From: Thiotrichales bacterium
GTDB taxonomy: Bacteria; Pseudomonadota; Gammaproteobacteria; GCF-002020875
Reading direction: 5' to 3'
DNA: 38,155 nucleotides
NCBI GenBank assembly: GCA_018658305.1
Contig: JABHVM010000003.1
Location: forward strand, 1 to 38,155
Shown: positions 26,754-38,155 of the stretch, in pieces
Position numbering within the stretch: the stretch's first letter is position 1
Layout: every line of letters starts with the position of its first letter
Notes under the pieces: generated by a model
Database searches by the model: none
The model's input: only the letters and a program-made list of their open reading frames with translations
Told to the model about the DNA's origin: nothing
Translations under genes and position numbers: made by a program

Positions 26754-28250
26754 TCAACGCTTTTTCTTTTTCACAAAACTCTTCAGTCTCTCTCTCTTTT
26801 TTATCTGGCGATCGGTTAGCTTATTTTTACGACCTGCAAAGGGGTTGGTTGAGGTTCTGAACTCTAACCTAATGGGTGTGCCGTGTAGTTTAAATATCTT
26901 ACGGAACTGGTTCATCAAATAGCGTCTGTAAGCGTGTGGAACTGAGTCTAGCTGGTTGCCGTGAATAATAATACGCGGTGGATTCTGCCCCCCTTGGTGA
27001 GCGTAGCGCATCTTGATTCGATGACCTTTCACAAGCGGAGGTGGATTTGCGGTGACGCTCTGTTCTAAAGCACGAGTCAAATCTGGGGTCTTCATTAATT
27101 TAGTAGATGAGCGGTAGGCACGATTTGCAGCAGCAAATAGATCACGGATTCCACTTCCATGCAGTGCTGAGATGGTATGAATTTTTGCGTAGTCGAGAAA
27201 GTGAAGACGTCGCTCTAGCTCACTACGATTACGCTCTCGCTCTGAGTGGCTCATTCCATCCCATTTATTGAATGCAATTACCAATGCCCGTCCAGAGTCA
27301 ATCACCATTCCCAACAGCGTTGCATCTTGGTCGGTCATCCCCTCACGCGCATCCATCACCATTATCACCACATTAGAGCGCTCAATTGCATTGAACGCTT
27401 TAATCACACTAAATTTTTCAATTGCCTCGGTAATTTTGCCACGCCGTCTTACCCCTGCGGTATCAATCAGAATGTACTCTTTTCCATTCTCCTCAAAGGG
27501 CACTTCAATACTGTCACGCGTTGTACCAGGCATATCGTATGCGAGTAGACGATCTTCTCCAAGCAGACGGTTGATCAGGGTTGATTTTCCAACATTAGGA
27601 CGCCCTATGACCGCTACCTTTATCGTCTGATTTTCATATCTGTTCTGTTTAGCTGGATCCCGATCATTCTCTCCCTCTCCTTCCCCCTCTCCCCCTTTAC
27701 CAGGCCATCCATCAGTAGGAAACTCATCTTCTTCAAATTCATCTTCTGCCACTTCTTCTACTTCAATGAATGGCTCAAGCACCCGCTCCATCAAGCTGTA
27801 GATACGGTGATTGTGAGCAGCAGAGATTGCATAAGGACGACCCAATCCCATTGCATGAAATTCTGAACTAGCAATATTCTCATCTATCCCTTCTGTTTTA
27901 TTGACGACTAGCTGCACCTGCTTGCCTAGCTGACGCAGCGCATTTGCAATCATCTCGTCTGCTGCAGTTAAGCCTCCTCGACCATCAACCAGAAACAGTA
28001 TCACATCAGACTCTTCAACCGCAATCCAGACCTGATCCTCCATCAGTGTCTCTATATCATTAGGGTCATCACTCAATCCACCTGTATCAATCACGATATA
28101 GGAGGAGTCCTCAAACTTGCCCAACCCATATTGACGATCACGGGTCAGTCCAGGAAAGTCTGCCACCAGCGCATCACGAGTTCTCGTGAGAAGATTAAAA
28201 AGGGTCGATTTGCCGACATTAGGACGACCTACTATAGCTACTACTGGCAT
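26754..28250 (-). CDS. der: Ribosome biogenesis GTPase Der (EngA)
   Basis: Two GTPase domains: VAIVGRPNVGKSTLFNLLTRTRDALVADFPGLTRDR and VAVIGRPNVGKSTLINRLLGEDRLLAYDMPGTTRD; C-terminal KH-like domain. Confidence 0.97.
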   Translation of the reverse strand: MPVVAIVGRPNVGKSTLFNLLTRTRDALVADFPGLTRDRQYGLGKFEDSSYIVIDTGGLSDDPNDIETLMEDQVWIAVEESDVILFLVDGRGGLTAADEMIANALRQLGKQVQLVVNKTEGIDENIASSEFHAMGLGRPYAISAAHNHRIYSLMERVLEPFIEVEEVAEDEFEEDEFPTDGWPGKGGEGEGEGENDRDPAKQNRYENQTIKVAVIGRPNVGKSTLINRLLGEDRLLAYDMPGTTRDSIEVPFEENGKEYILIDTAGVRRRGKITEAIEKFSVIKAFNAIERSNVVIMVMDAREGMTDQDATLLGMVIDSGRALVIAFNKWDGMSHSERERNRSELERRLHFLDYAKIHTISALHGSGIRDLFAAANRAYRSSTKLMKTPDLTRALEQSVTANPPPLVKGHRIKMRYAHQGGQNPPRIIIHGNQLDSVPHAYRRYLMNQFRKIFKLHGTPIRLEFRTSTNPFAGRKNKLTDRQIKKRERLKSFVKKKKR

Positions 28251-28267
28251 AATTATTATCTACTTTA

Positions 28268-29470
28268 CTATCTATATTTAATAGCAGAGAGTTTACCACT
28301 CTGCCCATAGCTAATCACACTACTACCATACAGAAGCGAGGGTGCTGAAACTCCATCTGAGTCTGCTTTAATGCGCCCTATAAAACTTCCATCTTCTGCT
28401 GATATCCAGTGGAGATATCCCTCAGCATCACCAACTACTAAAGATTTTCCAGCTAATAGTGGAGTGGTTAAAGAGCGATGTTTTAGCCCATCCTGCTTCC
28501 AGAGTGCGCTACCATCTTGACGATTAAATGCCCATACCACTCCCTCTGCATCGGCAAGAAATAGATACTCACCAACAACTGCTGGAGCAGTAAGTCCACT
28601 CATTGCTCTCTTCCAGATAAGATCTCCATCCATATTGAGAGATACTAGGTCTCCTTGGTAACTGATTAAATAGAGGGCATCATCTGTAGCTACTGGATCA
28701 GCGTCCACATCTGCCATTCTCTCAATTTCGGTACGCCCACGAGGAGAAGAGACCTCCTTCATCCAGAGTTCAGCTCCATCTTGCAGAGATAGTGAGACTA
28801 GCTCGCCACCATCTAAACCTGCATAAACTCTATCTTCTACAATTAGTGGGGATCCTGTGCCTCGTAAGGTCAACACAGGAACCTCTCTCTCATAGCGCCA
28901 CAACTCTTTTCCATCTTGTTCGGTAAGAGCGATCAGCTTGCCATCTACAGTGCGTACTACAACAACTCCGTCAGCTACTGCTGGTGGAGATAAAATCTCA
29001 CTTAATAGTGAAACGCTCCACTGCTGTTGGCCATTACTGAGAGAGAGCGCAACTAACGCGCCAGATTCCATTCCAAGATAGAGATGCTCTTTTCCAAGTG
29101 CAACTCCAGCCATCACTTTCTGCTCTTCACCATTTTGTTCTAGCTGATGTTCCCATAGAGTTTTGCCACTATCTATATTAAACGCACTTACTGCCCCGTC
29201 AACTGAGACAGCATAGACCACTCCTGCAGATATTTGATGATTCAGTTTTACCCATAGATCATCACTTCCCACACCTACAGAGTTGCTCCACATTACATTA
29301 AGATCAACTTCGCTAACTATATCTGTAAGCTCTGCTGGTGCAAATAAGTCTTCATCTCCACCAACCCAACCACCAACTGTAGAGCCAACTGAGTCTATAG
29401 TTGAACAGCCAGAGATCAGCGCTGGCAAGAGTAGAGCTGCTCCTAAAGTATGGAGCTGTCTTCTCACCAT
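28268..29470 (-). CDS. bamB: Outer-membrane assembly lipoprotein BamB
   Basis: Lipobox-like LISGCSTIDS; PQQ-like beta-propeller repeats (VYAVSVDGAVSAFNIDSGKTLWEHQL and similar); between der and yfgM. Confidence 0.95.
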   Translation of the reverse strand: MVRRQLHTLGAALLLPALISGCSTIDSVGSTVGGWVGGDEDLFAPAELTDIVSEVDLNVMWSNSVGVGSDDLWVKLNHQISAGVVYAVSVDGAVSAFNIDSGKTLWEHQLEQNGEEQKVMAGVALGKEHLYLGMESGALVALSLSNGQQQWSVSLLSEILSPPAVADGVVVVRTVDGKLIALTEQDGKELWRYEREVPVLTLRGTGSPLIVEDRVYAGLDGGELVSLSLQDGAELWMKEVSSPRGRTEIERMADVDADPVATDDALYLISYQGDLVSLNMDGDLIWKRAMSGLTAPAVVGEYLFLADAEGVVWAFNRQDGSALWKQDGLKHRSLTTPLLAGKSLVVGDAEGYLHWISAEDGSFIGRIKADSDGVSAPSLLYGSSVISYGQSGKLSAIKYR

Positions 29471-30108
29471 TACTGAGTAACCTCTGCCAACTTCATCTCT
29501 ATAAGTGAGCGCCGTTCATCGTTGATATCTGCTAATTGAAGAGCTTCAACATAGGCAACCTGCGCTGCTGCTGAGTCTCCTTGCTGACGAAGTGCATCTC
29601 CTTTGACTTCACTATAGTGGGACCCGTAGACTCCATCAGTTCCGCTCTGTGCAGCTAATATTCTATTAAGTGCACCTTCTACATCTCCCTCATCTAGGTA
29701 GAGACGAGCAATTCCCAACTCTGCGAGCTGTCTTGGAGCCTCAAAACCACTATTCTCTATTACCCACTGAAAATTGGCGCGAGCTGCTGCATTGTCACCC
29801 TGTTTAATTTTTAGTGCTGCCAGACCTAAAACGCCATTTGCTGCATAGATAGTGGATGGGTAGTCACTCATCAATACTGCAGCTGCCCCCTCTGCATCCT
29901 CTCTATTTTCATCGATTAAGGCTCCTTGGGTGCGCTCAAAGTAGCGAGATGCTTCCATCCCCTGCTCATTGATGTAGCTATTCCAGCCATTCCACCCTCC
30001 AAGCAGTGCTACTCCAATAACTAAACCTCCAACTATGGATTTGCCATTCTCATTCCACCACTTTTTAAGATGCTCCACCTCTTCTTGATCTGCCGCATTG
30101 AATCCCAT
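29470..30108 (-). CDS. YfgM-family tetratricopeptide ancillary translocon protein
   Basis: VEHLKKWWNENGKSIVGGLVIGVALLGGWNGW N-terminal TM, followed by a TPR region; between hisS and bamB. Confidence 0.92.
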   Translation of the reverse strand: MGFNAADQEEVEHLKKWWNENGKSIVGGLVIGVALLGGWNGWNSYINEQGMEASRYFERTQGALIDENREDAEGAAAVLMSDYPSTIYAANGVLGLAALKIKQGDNAAARANFQWVIENSGFEAPRQLAELGIARLYLDEGDVEGALNRILAAQSGTDGVYGSHYSEVKGDALRQQGDSAAAQVAYVEALQLADINDERRSLIEMKLAEVTQ

Positions 30109-30161
30109 TCTAAAAAATCCTCTATAACTGTTATCGATTAAAAAAATATAGTAACTGCTAA

Positions 30162-31424
30162 TTATAGCACTAAGCTACTCTCTATAAGTGTTAAAGCTAT
30201 ATTTCGTTGCTCTTGCTCTCCGCTGAGATCTTTGACTGTTACAGTTTCAGTTGCTATCTCATCTTCTCCAACTACTAATGCATAGTGTGCGCCTGAGCGA
30301 TCTGCGCGCTTAAATTGTGCTTTAAAGCTCCCTCCACCTAAATTAGCAATAAGCTCTATTCCAGGTATGAGCTCTCTAATCTTCTCTGCAACTCCAAGCC
30401 CAGCGGAGATTGCCGCATCACCCACTAACACTAGATAAGCATCTACTCTATTCTGCTTAAACTCAACTGCGCTCTCTTTCAGCAGCTCCACCAAGCGTTC
30501 AATTCCAATAGCAAATCCCACAGCTGGAGTGCTTTTACCTCCGATCTGTTCAACTAATCCATCATAACGACCGCCTGCACAAATTGTTCCCTGTGCGCCG
30601 AGCTTATCTGTTACCCACTCAAATACTGTGCGTCCATAATAGTCTAGCCCTCGTACTAGACGAGGATTAACTTCATAAGCTATCCCCATTGAGTCCAAAT
30701 ACGCTTTTAACTGCTCAAAATGGTCTCTATCTTCATCACTCAACGCCTCCTCTAGTATAGGGGCATTCTGAATAAGCTCTGCCATATCACGATTTTTACT
30801 ATCAAGAATACGTAGCGGATTACTCTCTAGACGGCGCACACTATCTTCATCTAGCTGCTCATAACTCTCTTTAAAGTATGAGACTAGAGTATCTCTATAT
30901 TTTGCCCGCGTGTCAGTGGAGCCTAGTGAATTTATCTGTAGAGTTACATCTTTAATCCCAAGTTCACGCCAGATACGGGCAGAGATTGAGATCAACTCAG
31001 CATCAACATCTGATGACTCTAGCCCAAAGAGTTCTACTCCGAGCTGATGAAACTGACGATAACGACCTCGTTGTGGACGCTCGTGGCGAAACATAGGCCC
31101 CATATACCAGAGTCGTTGGGCAGCGCCACGCACTAGGTTATTCTCAATCACTGCTCGTACACAACCAGCTGTCCCTTCAGGGCGCAGAGTTAACTCATCA
31201 CCATTTCGATCTGCAAAACTGTACATCTCTTTTTCAACAATATCTGTCACTTCACCAATCGAGCGTTTAAAAAGTTCGCTCTTCTCTACAATCGGCATTC
31301 TGATCTCGCTGTACCCATACGCAGCAAGCGTCTTGCGCATAACTCCCTCGACAAACTGCCAACGAGGTGTATCTTCTGGAAGAAGATCATTCATCCCCCG
31401 AATTGATTGTATTTTATTACTCAT
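30162..31424 (-). CDS. hisS: Histidyl-tRNA synthetase
   Basis: [75 protein letters not shown]. Confidence 0.97.
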   Translation of the reverse strand: MSNKIQSIRGMNDLLPEDTPRWQFVEGVMRKTLAAYGYSEIRMPIVEKSELFKRSIGEVTDIVEKEMYSFADRNGDELTLRPEGTAGCVRAVIENNLVRGAAQRLWYMGPMFRHERPQRGRYRQFHQLGVELFGLESSDVDAELISISARIWRELGIKDVTLQINSLGSTDTRAKYRDTLVSYFKESYEQLDEDSVRRLESNPLRILDSKNRDMAELIQNAPILEEALSDEDRDHFEQLKAYLDSMGIAYEVNPRLVRGLDYYGRTVFEWVTDKLGAQGTICAGGRYDGLVEQIGGKSTPAVGFAIGIERLVELLKESAVEFKQNRVDAYLVLVGDAAISAGLGVAEKIRELIPGIELIANLGGGSFKAQFKRADRSGAHYALVVGEDEIATETVTVKDLSGEQEQRNIALTLIESSLVL

Positions 31425-31465
31425 AATTGATTACTCATAAATTAATAAATATTTCACTCTTGTCT

Positions 31466-32560
31466 TTAACTATTGTCTCTGTTGTCTCTGTTGTCTCTAA
31501 TCTTGTCTCTAATCTCTCTCTCTAAAACATCTACCAACTCTTCATTCCCCACTTTATAGTCTGCGACCCCATTCAGATATATTAGATTTGGTTCACCACC
31601 TGTAACTGCAACTTGTACCTCTTTTGCCTCTCCCGGACCATTTACTACACAACCTATAACTGCAACATTAATTGGCTCAACAACATCCTCTAGACGCTGC
31701 TCTAACTCATTAACAGTGGAGATTACATCAAAATTCTGGCGTGAACAGGATGGGCAAGCGATCAGGTTAACCCCTTTATTGCGTATATGGAGACTCTTTA
31801 ATATATCAAAGCCAACCTTAATCTCCTCTACTGGATCTGCTGCCAGAGAGACTCGGATTGTATCTCCAATCCCATCAGCAAGCAACATTCCTAACCCAAT
31901 AGATGACTTTACAGATCCGCTACGCAGCCCTCCAGCTTCGGTTATCCCGAGGTGAAGTGGTTGTTCAATCTGATCTGCTAGTAAGCGATACGCTTCCACT
32001 GTCATAAATATATCTGATGCTTTTAGACTAATTTTATACTCTTGAAAATCTAATCGATCAAGGTAGTCAATATGGCGCTGCGCTGACTCCACCATTGCAG
32101 CAGCTGTAGGCTCTCTATATTTTTTTTGGAGATCTTTCTCTAGCGATCCTGCATTTACCCCGATGCGTATCGGAATATTTTTATCTTTAGCCGCCGCAAC
32201 TACCTCTCTAACTCTATCCTCTCGCCCAATATTACCAGGATTAATCCGTAAACAGTCCACTCCAAGCTCTGCCACTTTGAGTGCAATTTTATAGTCGAAA
32301 TGGATATCGGCAACTAGAGGAATATCTACCTGCTCTCTAATTTTGCCAAACGCAGCTGCTGCTTCCATATCAGGCACTGAGACTCGTACAATATCTGCCC
32401 CCACTTTTTGGAGAGCTCTAATTTGCGCAACTGTTGCAGTGACATCAGCACTATTCGTATTAGTCATACTCTGCACAGAGATAGGAGCATCACCGCCTAC
32501 CGCTACTGCTCCAACATATATTTTACGCGATACTCTGCGTTTGATCGTGCTCGCTATCAC
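31466..32560 (-). CDS. ispG: 4-hydroxy-3-methylbut-2-enyl diphosphate synthase
   Basis: [69 protein letters not shown]. Confidence 0.97.
   Translation of the reverse strand: MIASTIKRRVSRKIYVGAVAVGGDAPISVQSMTNTNSADVTATVAQIRALQKVGADIVRVSVPDMEAAAAFGKIREQVDIPLVADIHFDYKIALKVAELGVDCLRINPGNIGREDRVREVVAAAKDKNIPIRIGVNAGSLEKDLQKKYREPTAAAMVESAQRHIDYLDRLDFQEYKISLKASDIFMTVEAYRLLADQIEQPLHLGITEAGGLRSGSVKSSIGLGMLLADGIGDTIRVSLAADPVEEIKVGFDILKSLHIRNKGVNLIACPSCSRQNFDVISTVNELEQRLEDVVEPINVAVIGCVVNGPGEAKEVQVAVTGGEPNLIYLNGVADYKVGNEELVDVLEREIRDKIRDNRDNRDNS
31473..31499 (-). repeat. 9-bp tandem repeat in the 3' end of ispG
   Basis: ttgtctctg ttgtctctg ttgtctcta; encodes RDN-type units in C-terminal [16 protein letters not shown]. 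Confidence 0.9.
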
Positions 32561-33366
32561 TCTACACTACCAATACTAAAGTGTGCAGTATTGTCATCCT
32601 CAATATAGTTTAGATGATCAAACAGCTCACCATTAAGTTTAATCTCAACACCAATAGCGTTCCCCAACTGAATATCAAATGGCTCTTGCCCTTTAAACTC
32701 TTTGACCATACCAGCATTCAACATACTTTTAACCATCACTAACCCATCATCATCTTGAACTTGAGTCCAAGAGGAATCTATATAGTGAATAGTTAGAGTA
32801 GACTCAGCACGCTCTTCAGCTGGCTTCTCTATAGGATTATCTATAGTATTCTCTATAGATTTATCAATTACTTCCTTAACTATCTCTTCAGGCACCTCTT
32901 CAATAGCGTCATCAAAATCTCTCTCTATTAAGTACCAAATTAGGAAACTTACACTAAGAGCTAAAACCAAGATTATCATCCAAGAGCGTATCCTCACATC
33001 TCTACCTGAATCACTATTCAACTCATTATCTAAACTCTCCCCTGCCCCACCCTCTTCACCTGTTTTTCCTCTATCTCTATCTCTATCTTTATTTTTATTT
33101 TTATCTTTATCTTTATCTTTATCAGCTACAATATTAGATAAATCCACCCCAAGATAGCGCGCATAGCTTCGCACAAATCCCTGATAGAATACCTCTTGAA
33201 AATCAGCTGGTGGTCCTTGATCCTGCTCAATGGCATGTAACATTGATATATTGATCTTTAAACGATGAGAAGGACTGTCTAAATTTTCACCCAACTCGAT
33301 CCTTTTATCGCGCAATATCTGCCCAATACTTTTACTACTGCTACCTGTAAAATCTCTCTTATCCAT
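32557..33366 (-). CDS. rodZ: RodZ-like cytoskeletal/HTH membrane protein
   Basis: N-terminal HTH ([36 protein letters not shown]), one TM ([20 protein letters not shown]), C-terminal DUF4115-like domain; pilW-rodZ-ispG order. Confidence 0.9.
   Translation of the reverse strand: MDKRDFTGSSSKSIGQILRDKRIELGENLDSPSHRLKINISMLHAIEQDQGPPADFQEVFYQGFVRSYARYLGVDLSNIVADKDKDKDKNKNKDRDRDRGKTGEEGGAGESLDNELNSDSGRDVRIRSWMIILVLALSVSFLIWYLIERDFDDAIEEVPEEIVKEVIDKSIENTIDNPIEKPAEERAESTLTIHYIDSSWTQVQDDDGLVMVKSMLNAGMVKEFKGQEPFDIQLGNAIGVEIKLNGELFDHLNYIEDDNTAHFSIGSVE
33070..33123 (-). repeat. Hexanucleotide microsatellite within rodZ
   Basis: Approximately nine tatctc/tatctt/tatttt hexamers encoding [18 protein letters not shown]. 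Confidence 0.93.
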
Positions 33367-33378
33367 TACTCTATAACC

Positions 33379-33849
33379 TCACTCTATAATCTTACATATT
33401 TCAATATTTTTTATAGCCAACTCTGGGCTACTATTCGTTGGATCAGCTATCGCTTGTTGAAACATAAGCTGCGCCTCCTCTAATCTCCCCTGCTTACAGA
33501 GCAAAACTCCATAACCATTTCTTGCATCTGGATAACTATCCACTTTTTGGAGAGCAGCTATAAAGTGGGTTTCAGCATTCAGATAATTTTCTCGTCTCAT
33601 CTCTATTAACGCAAGCGCATACTCAGCTTCAGCCATTTCGGGTAGCTCCGTAAGTGCTCGTTGCAGATGAAACTCTGCTTGACTCAACTGCTCTCTATCC
33701 AGATATGCCGCTCCTAGAGCCAACTGCGCCTGAGCGATGTCTCTATTTTCTAAACTACCCTTATACTGCTTATCTACCACGCAGCCATTAATAGTCAACA
33801 GCAGTAAGCTGGCTAACAAAAGAGTAGTCATCTCACTATGTGTTTTCAC
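33379..33849 (-). CDS. pilW: Type IV pilus biogenesis lipoprotein PilW/PilF (TPR)
   Basis: Lipobox-like LLTINGCVVD; TPR repeats AQLALGAAYLDREQLSQAEFHLQRAL; between rlmN and rodZ. Confidence 0.88.
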   Translation of the reverse strand: MKTHSEMTTLLLASLLLLTINGCVVDKQYKGSLENRDIAQAQLALGAAYLDREQLSQAEFHLQRALTELPEMAEAEYALALIEMRRENYLNAETHFIAALQKVDSYPDARNGYGVLLCKQGRLEEAQLMFQQAIADPTNSSPELAIKNIEICKIIE

Positions 33850-34946
33850 TGTAACCCTCTTTTAGTACGAGCTTTAAACTTGCCAGCCAGCTGTCCACAG
33901 GCAGCGTCAATATCCTCACCTCTTGTTTTACGAGTTACTGTAGTAATACCAGATCTTGCTACTATCTCTTGAAATTTATCTATTGCCTCCATAGTTGGAA
34001 CTTTATACTCTCCATCTGTGAAAGGGTTGTATGGGATTAGATTAACCTTTGATGGAACTGTTTTCAATAATTTAACTAGTGCTTGCGCATCCGCACTACT
34101 ATCATTAACTCCCCCAAGTAGAATATATTCGATCGTCACTCTCTTGCGTGGTGAGCCTTCAACATATCGCCTACAGCTATCCAATAGCTCTTTCAGTGGA
34201 TATTTCTTATTAATCGGTACAAGTTGGTCTCGTAACTCATCATTAGTAGCGTGCAGAGAGACAGCCAAACTAACTTGACACTCATCTTTCAACTTATCAA
34301 TCATCGGCACCACCCCAGAGGTACTGAGAGTTATTCGTCTACGCGAAAGTCCATAGGCGAAATCTTCCATCATTAACTCCATAGCAGAGACAACCGCATC
34401 GAAGTTAAGCAGTGGCTCTCCCATCCCCATCAACACCACATTAGTTATAACCCTCTGATGCGATCCAGGACCTTCTCGACCTAAAAGACGATCAGCCATC
34501 CAGAGTTGTGCAATAATTTCTGCGCTAGTTAAATTCCTACTATAACCGTGTTGCGCTGTATTACAGAAGGAGCAGTTTAACGAACATCCTACCTGCGATG
34601 AGATACAGAGTGTCCCCCTCCCTTTGGTTGGAATAAATACTGCCTCAACTGAGTTTCCATCTTCAAATTTAAGCAACCATTTACGGGTTCCATCTACTGA
34701 GGTACGATCAGCAATGACCTCTGGCAACTCTACTTTGGCAATAGTGGAGAGTTTATCACGCAGACTCTTACTAATATTTGTCATCTTCTGAAAGTCAACT
34801 TCACCCTGCTGATGAATCCATTTCAGGAGCTGAGAAGCACGAAAGCTCTTCTCGCCATGTTCGGCGAAGAAGAGCTCCATCTCTCTGAGGTTTAACCCCA
34901 GTATATTCACAGACTGACTATCTTGTCCGTGCACAGACACCGTCAT
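33846..34946 (-). CDS. rlmN: 23S rRNA/tRNA adenine-C2 methyltransferase RlmN
   Basis: Radical-SAM [66 protein letters not shown] extends to 35114, but the RlmN-like N-terminus starts near 34946. Confidence 0.95.
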   Translation of the reverse strand: MTVSVHGQDSQSVNILGLNLREMELFFAEHGEKSFRASQLLKWIHQQGEVDFQKMTNISKSLRDKLSTIAKVELPEVIADRTSVDGTRKWLLKFEDGNSVEAVFIPTKGRGTLCISSQVGCSLNCSFCNTAQHGYSRNLTSAEIIAQLWMADRLLGREGPGSHQRVITNVVLMGMGEPLLNFDAVVSAMELMMEDFAYGLSRRRITLSTSGVVPMIDKLKDECQVSLAVSLHATNDELRDQLVPINKKYPLKELLDSCRRYVEGSPRKRVTIEYILLGGVNDSSADAQALVKLLKTVPSKVNLIPYNPFTDGEYKVPTMEAIDKFQEIVARSGITTVTRKTRGEDIDAACGQLAGKFKARTKRGLQ

Positions 34947-35349
34947 CACCGAAGAAGTATTTAATCTCCTCGGCAGCTGTCTCAGGAGCATCAGAACCGT
35001 GTACTGCATTTTCATCAACTGTCTCTGCAAAGTCAGCACGGATCGTTCCTTCATCCGCTTCAGCAGGATTGGTTGCTCCCATAATTTCGCGATTAAGTGC
35101 AATCGCATTCTCACCCTCTAAGACCTGAACCATCACTGGGCCAGAAGTCATAAATTCTACGAGCTCATTATAAAAAGGACGCTCTTTATGAACCGCATAG
35201 AAACCACCAGCCTTCTCTTTTGAGAGGTGAAGCATCTTAGAAGCAACGATGCGTAGCCCTCTAGATTCAAAACGAGAGTAAATTTTGCCGATTAGATTTT
35301 TTGCTACTGCATCTGGTTTAATAATTGAAAAAGTGCGTTCGATAGCCAT
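34918..35349 (-). CDS. ndk: Nucleoside diphosphate kinase
   Basis: [90 protein letters not shown]. Confidence 0.97.
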   Translation of the reverse strand: MAIERTFSIIKPDAVAKNLIGKIYSRFESRGLRIVASKMLHLSKEKAGGFYAVHKERPFYNELVEFMTSGPVMVQVLEGENAIALNREIMGATNPAEADEGTIRADFAETVDENAVHGSDAPETAAEEIKYFFGDDGVCARTR

Positions 35350-35500
35350 GAGTTATATTCTCCGTATAGGTAATGTTATTAAAAAATTGGGTAAAATAGA
35401 TGAAAATTTGAGTGCGAATTCTACCACTTCATAGCTGGTAACTCAATCTCTATATTCTATCAATTTAAGTGTGCAGTTTAGTCTACAGACTTCGATTTAA

Positions 35501-35839
35501 CTAGTGGTGTTCAGAGACCATATTTATTGTATATTTAGGAATCTCTACTACGATATCTTCATCTGCCACTATTGCTTGACAACTTAAACGGGAGTCTGGA
35601 TCTAGCCCCCATGCTTTATCTAAAAGATCATCTTCGATCTCATCACTCTCCGCTAAGGAGTCTCCCCCCTCCCTAATGTAACAGTGACAAGTGGTACAAG
35701 CGCAACTTTTCTCACAAGCATGCTCTAACTCAATACTGCTCTTTAGTAACGCATCAAGGAGTGTCTCGCCCTCTTCAGCATCTATTATCGTGCCGTCAGG
35801 GCAGAGAACTTCGTGAGGTAATACAATTATTTGTGTCAT
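35501..35839 (-). CDS. fdx: ISC-system [2Fe-2S] ferredoxin
   Basis: LEHACEKSCACTTCHCYIREGGDSLAESDEIEDDLLDKAWGLDPDSRLSCQAIV; next to hscA. Confidence 0.96.
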   Translation of the reverse strand: MTQIIVLPHEVLCPDGTIIDAEEGETLLDALLKSSIELEHACEKSCACTTCHCYIREGGDSLAESDEIEDDLLDKAWGLDPDSRLSCQAIVADEDIVVEIPKYTINMVSEHH

Positions 35840-35853
35840 ATACTTAATCCTAT

Positions 35854-37749
35854 CTATATATCATCAACACGCTGCCCAGAGAGTGCGCTATTGACTGATT
35901 GATCCATTCTACGAGCAGCATAAAACTCACTATCGTGATTTAATTGCTCTATTTTTTTCTCGATGATACTTGCGTCATCTCCTGCAGCTATATCTATTAA
36001 CTCTTGCATTTTATTACGCAGAGTATCCATCTCATCCTTATTCAAGAGTTTAGAGCCATCTTTAGCAAGCGCTGACTCTAACGCCTCTATCGTGCGAGCT
36101 GCCTCAACTTTCTGCTCACTGAGCTGTCGTGCATCTCTATCCTCTGTTGCATACTGGTATGACTCTTTTAACATCCCTTCAATTTCGCCATCATTAAGTC
36201 CATAAGAGGGGCGCACCTCGATATCCGCCTGCACTCCACTATTCTCTTCTCGGGCAGAAACTGAGAGCAGGCCATCCGCATCAACTTGGAATGTAACTCT
36301 TACCCGAGCCGCTCCTGCCACCATTGGAGGAATTCCGCGCAGTTCAAAACGGGCTAAAGAACGATTATCTACAACCATATCTCGCTCACCTTGAACCACA
36401 TGAATTGAGATAGCACTCTGCCCATCTTTAAAGGTGGTGAACTCTTGTGCTCGAGCGACCGGAATAGTGGTATTGCGTGGAATTACTCCCTCACTCATTC
36501 CACCCATAATCTCAAGCCCTAAAGTTAGAGGAGTCACATCTAACAGAAGAAGCTCCCCATCTTTTTTGTTTCCAACCAGAATATCTGCCTGAATAGCAGC
36601 ACCAATTGCCACCACCTGATCTGGGTCTATCCCTGCAAGTGGAGGATACCCAAAAAACTCTTCTACCATTTCTCGCACAAGTGGCACTCTAGTTGAACCG
36701 CCAACTAACACTACCTCAGATATATCCTCTTGTGCTACTCCTGCATCTCTAAGTGCTCGGCGCATTAAACGCACTGTCCGTTTCACGATGGGCTCTACAA
36801 TAGAATTAAATTTATCCCTAGTTAAGTTTCCACTCCAACTTTTAGCCAACGAGTCACTTTCTTCTAACTCTATTTCAACCGAATCTCTCTCGGTTAACTC
36901 CTCTTTGACTCTTCGAGCCTTCATTAAGAGATATGGATTTAATCTACTCTCTGTCTTGATAGCTAACCACTCTGCTAGCAGATGATCCATATCATCCCCC
37001 CCCAGCATAGCATCACCACCCGTAGCCATCACCTCAAACACGCCTCTGGTAAGACGCAGAATTGATATATCAAAGGTTCCACCACCAAGATCGTAGATAG
37101 CGTGCACTACACTCTCATCTTCTTGAACATCTAAACCATACGCAACGGCGGCTGCCGTGGGTTCGTTTAGAAGTCTTAATAGTTTAATTCCTGCTAACTT
37201 TGCGGCATCTTTCGTAGCTTGGCGCTGCGCATCATCAAAATATGCAGGAACTGTAATCACAGCTCCATCTAACTCTGCTCCATCCAACATACTTCCACCC
37301 ACAAGTGTCTCCAGAGCTCTCTGTTTGAGGCTCTTTAAAATCTCAGCGGAGACCTCGATTGGAGTTATCTCTCCAGCCGCAGTCAATATTTTTGGAACAG
37401 GGCTGGTATCACCACTCTTCTCTGAAAATATGTATGGTGGCTGAGGTGTGATCTCTTGCAGTTCAGCACTGCTTTTACCCAGAATACGCTTAATAGAGGC
37501 GAGAGTATTTAGTGGATCAGTTACAACTTTTTCAAATGCAGCTCTTCCAACTTCAGGGGCTGACTCAGCACTATAGTTAACCACCGAGGGGAGCATAGTA
37601 TCGCCAACTTGATCATCCAATACAGAAGCAGAGCCACTACGCACAGTAGCAACTAGCGAGTTAGTTGTGCCAAGATCTATGCCGACAGCTAATTTATGCT
37701 CATGAGGAGCTGCTGCCTGTCCTGGTTCAGATATCTGAAGAAGTGCCAT
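35854..37749 (-). CDS. hscA: Fe-S protein assembly chaperone HscA
   Basis: [67 protein letters not shown]. Confidence 0.97.
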   Translation of the reverse strand: MALLQISEPGQAAAPHEHKLAVGIDLGTTNSLVATVRSGSASVLDDQVGDTMLPSVVNYSAESAPEVGRAAFEKVVTDPLNTLASIKRILGKSSAELQEITPQPPYIFSEKSGDTSPVPKILTAAGEITPIEVSAEILKSLKQRALETLVGGSMLDGAELDGAVITVPAYFDDAQRQATKDAAKLAGIKLLRLLNEPTAAAVAYGLDVQEDESVVHAIYDLGGGTFDISILRLTRGVFEVMATGGDAMLGGDDMDHLLAEWLAIKTESRLNPYLLMKARRVKEELTERDSVEIELEESDSLAKSWSGNLTRDKFNSIVEPIVKRTVRLMRRALRDAGVAQEDISEVVLVGGSTRVPLVREMVEEFFGYPPLAGIDPDQVVAIGAAIQADILVGNKKDGELLLLDVTPLTLGLEIMGGMSEGVIPRNTTIPVARAQEFTTFKDGQSAISIHVVQGERDMVVDNRSLARFELRGIPPMVAGAARVRVTFQVDADGLLSVSAREENSGVQADIEVRPSYGLNDGEIEGMLKESYQYATEDRDARQLSEQKVEAARTIEALESALAKDGSKLLNKDEMDTLRNKMQELIDIAAGDDASIIEKKIEQLNHDSEFYAARRMDQSVNSALSGQRVDDI

Positions 37750-37763
37750 ATTTCAAAAAAACC

Positions 37764-38155
37764 TCAAATAAGATCATCTAAAACTGTTTCAGCTTGATGA
37801 CTAAGTCTACTAAAAAACTGCATTCGTTGTATCTCCTGCTTCATATTCTCAGAGTTAATAGTGGCATTATTATCGACCAAATTCTGCCACTGTTGCTCGA
37901 ATCCTCGCCCGTGCTCGGCTACTCTTTGCTCCATCTGCTCAATAAATATATCGAGCCTCTCTTCATCCTCACCAATCTCATCCAGCTCTTCGCGCAACTC
38001 CATCTGCTCCATCAGAAACTCTGTATCTCGTATAGTCTCTCCACCTGTCCCAAGATCCACACCATTTAGTTCAAGCATATAACGGGCTCGCTCTATTGGA
38101 TTGCGTAGCACTCTACTTCCCTCATTCACTCTCGATGCCATCTGCATTGAGTAGA
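37764..38155 (-). CDS. hscB: Fe-S assembly co-chaperone HscB (N-terminal J domain outside the window)
   Basis: [22 protein letters not shown]...[15 protein letters not shown]... C-terminal HscB domain; directly upstream of hscA; truncated at the window edge. Confidence 0.92.
   Translation of the reverse strand, partial: YSMQMASRVNEGSRVLRNPIERARYMLELNGVDLGTGGETIRDTEFLMEQMELREELDEIGEDEERLDIFIEQMEQRVAEHGRGFEQQWQNLVDNNATINSENMKQEIQRMQFFSRLSHQAETVLDDLI

Noticed and set aside
27246-27630. 100-aa and 120-aa plus-strand ORFs within der
   Set aside because: Antisense frames of the well-supported der gene, low-complexity and without start-site support.
27671-27700. Low-complexity tract in der (GKGGEGEGEGEN)
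   Set aside because: Sits in the variable linker between the two G domains and is short and imperfect; less informative than the rodZ and ispG repeats.
36788-37444. Plus-strand ORFs antisense to hscA
   Set aside because: Shadow frames of a highly conserved gene; no independent evidence.
1-38155. CRISPR arrays, prophage structural genes, rRNA operons
   Set aside because: No regularly spaced direct repeats, phage proteins or rRNA-like sequence were seen on either strand.

Overview
The window looks like a low-GC gammaproteobacterial chromosome segment, dense with housekeeping genes in recognisable synteny blocks: queG/orn; dnaX-ybaB-recR with the SRP RNA upstream of dnaX; dnaQ-rnhA-methyltransferase with divergent mltD; efp-epmA-epmB with psd; and hscB-hscA-fdx-ndk-rlmN-pilW-rodZ-ispG-hisS-yfgM-bamB-der. 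Accessory material sits in four places. (1) The left edge has a truncated cassette-like ORF, a probable integron attC site, a GmrSD-like DUF262/DUF1524 gene and a frameshifted RHH/CopG-type antitoxin remnant. (2) 9562-9692 is a ~131-bp imperfect-palindrome, MITE-like element. (3) 13072-15925 is a translationally coupled four-gene operon (hemerythrin, DUF2249, polytopic membrane protein, SUMF1-like) preceded by a Crp/Fnr-family palindrome at class II promoter spacing. (4) 25687-26733 has an IS4-type transposase fragment followed by an overlapping brnT-brnA-mazG-like module with an inverted-repeat operator candidate. Several coding regions also carry in-frame micro/minisatellites (dnaX, rodZ, ispG). 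All calls come from reading the sequence and the supplied translations; no database search was possible.
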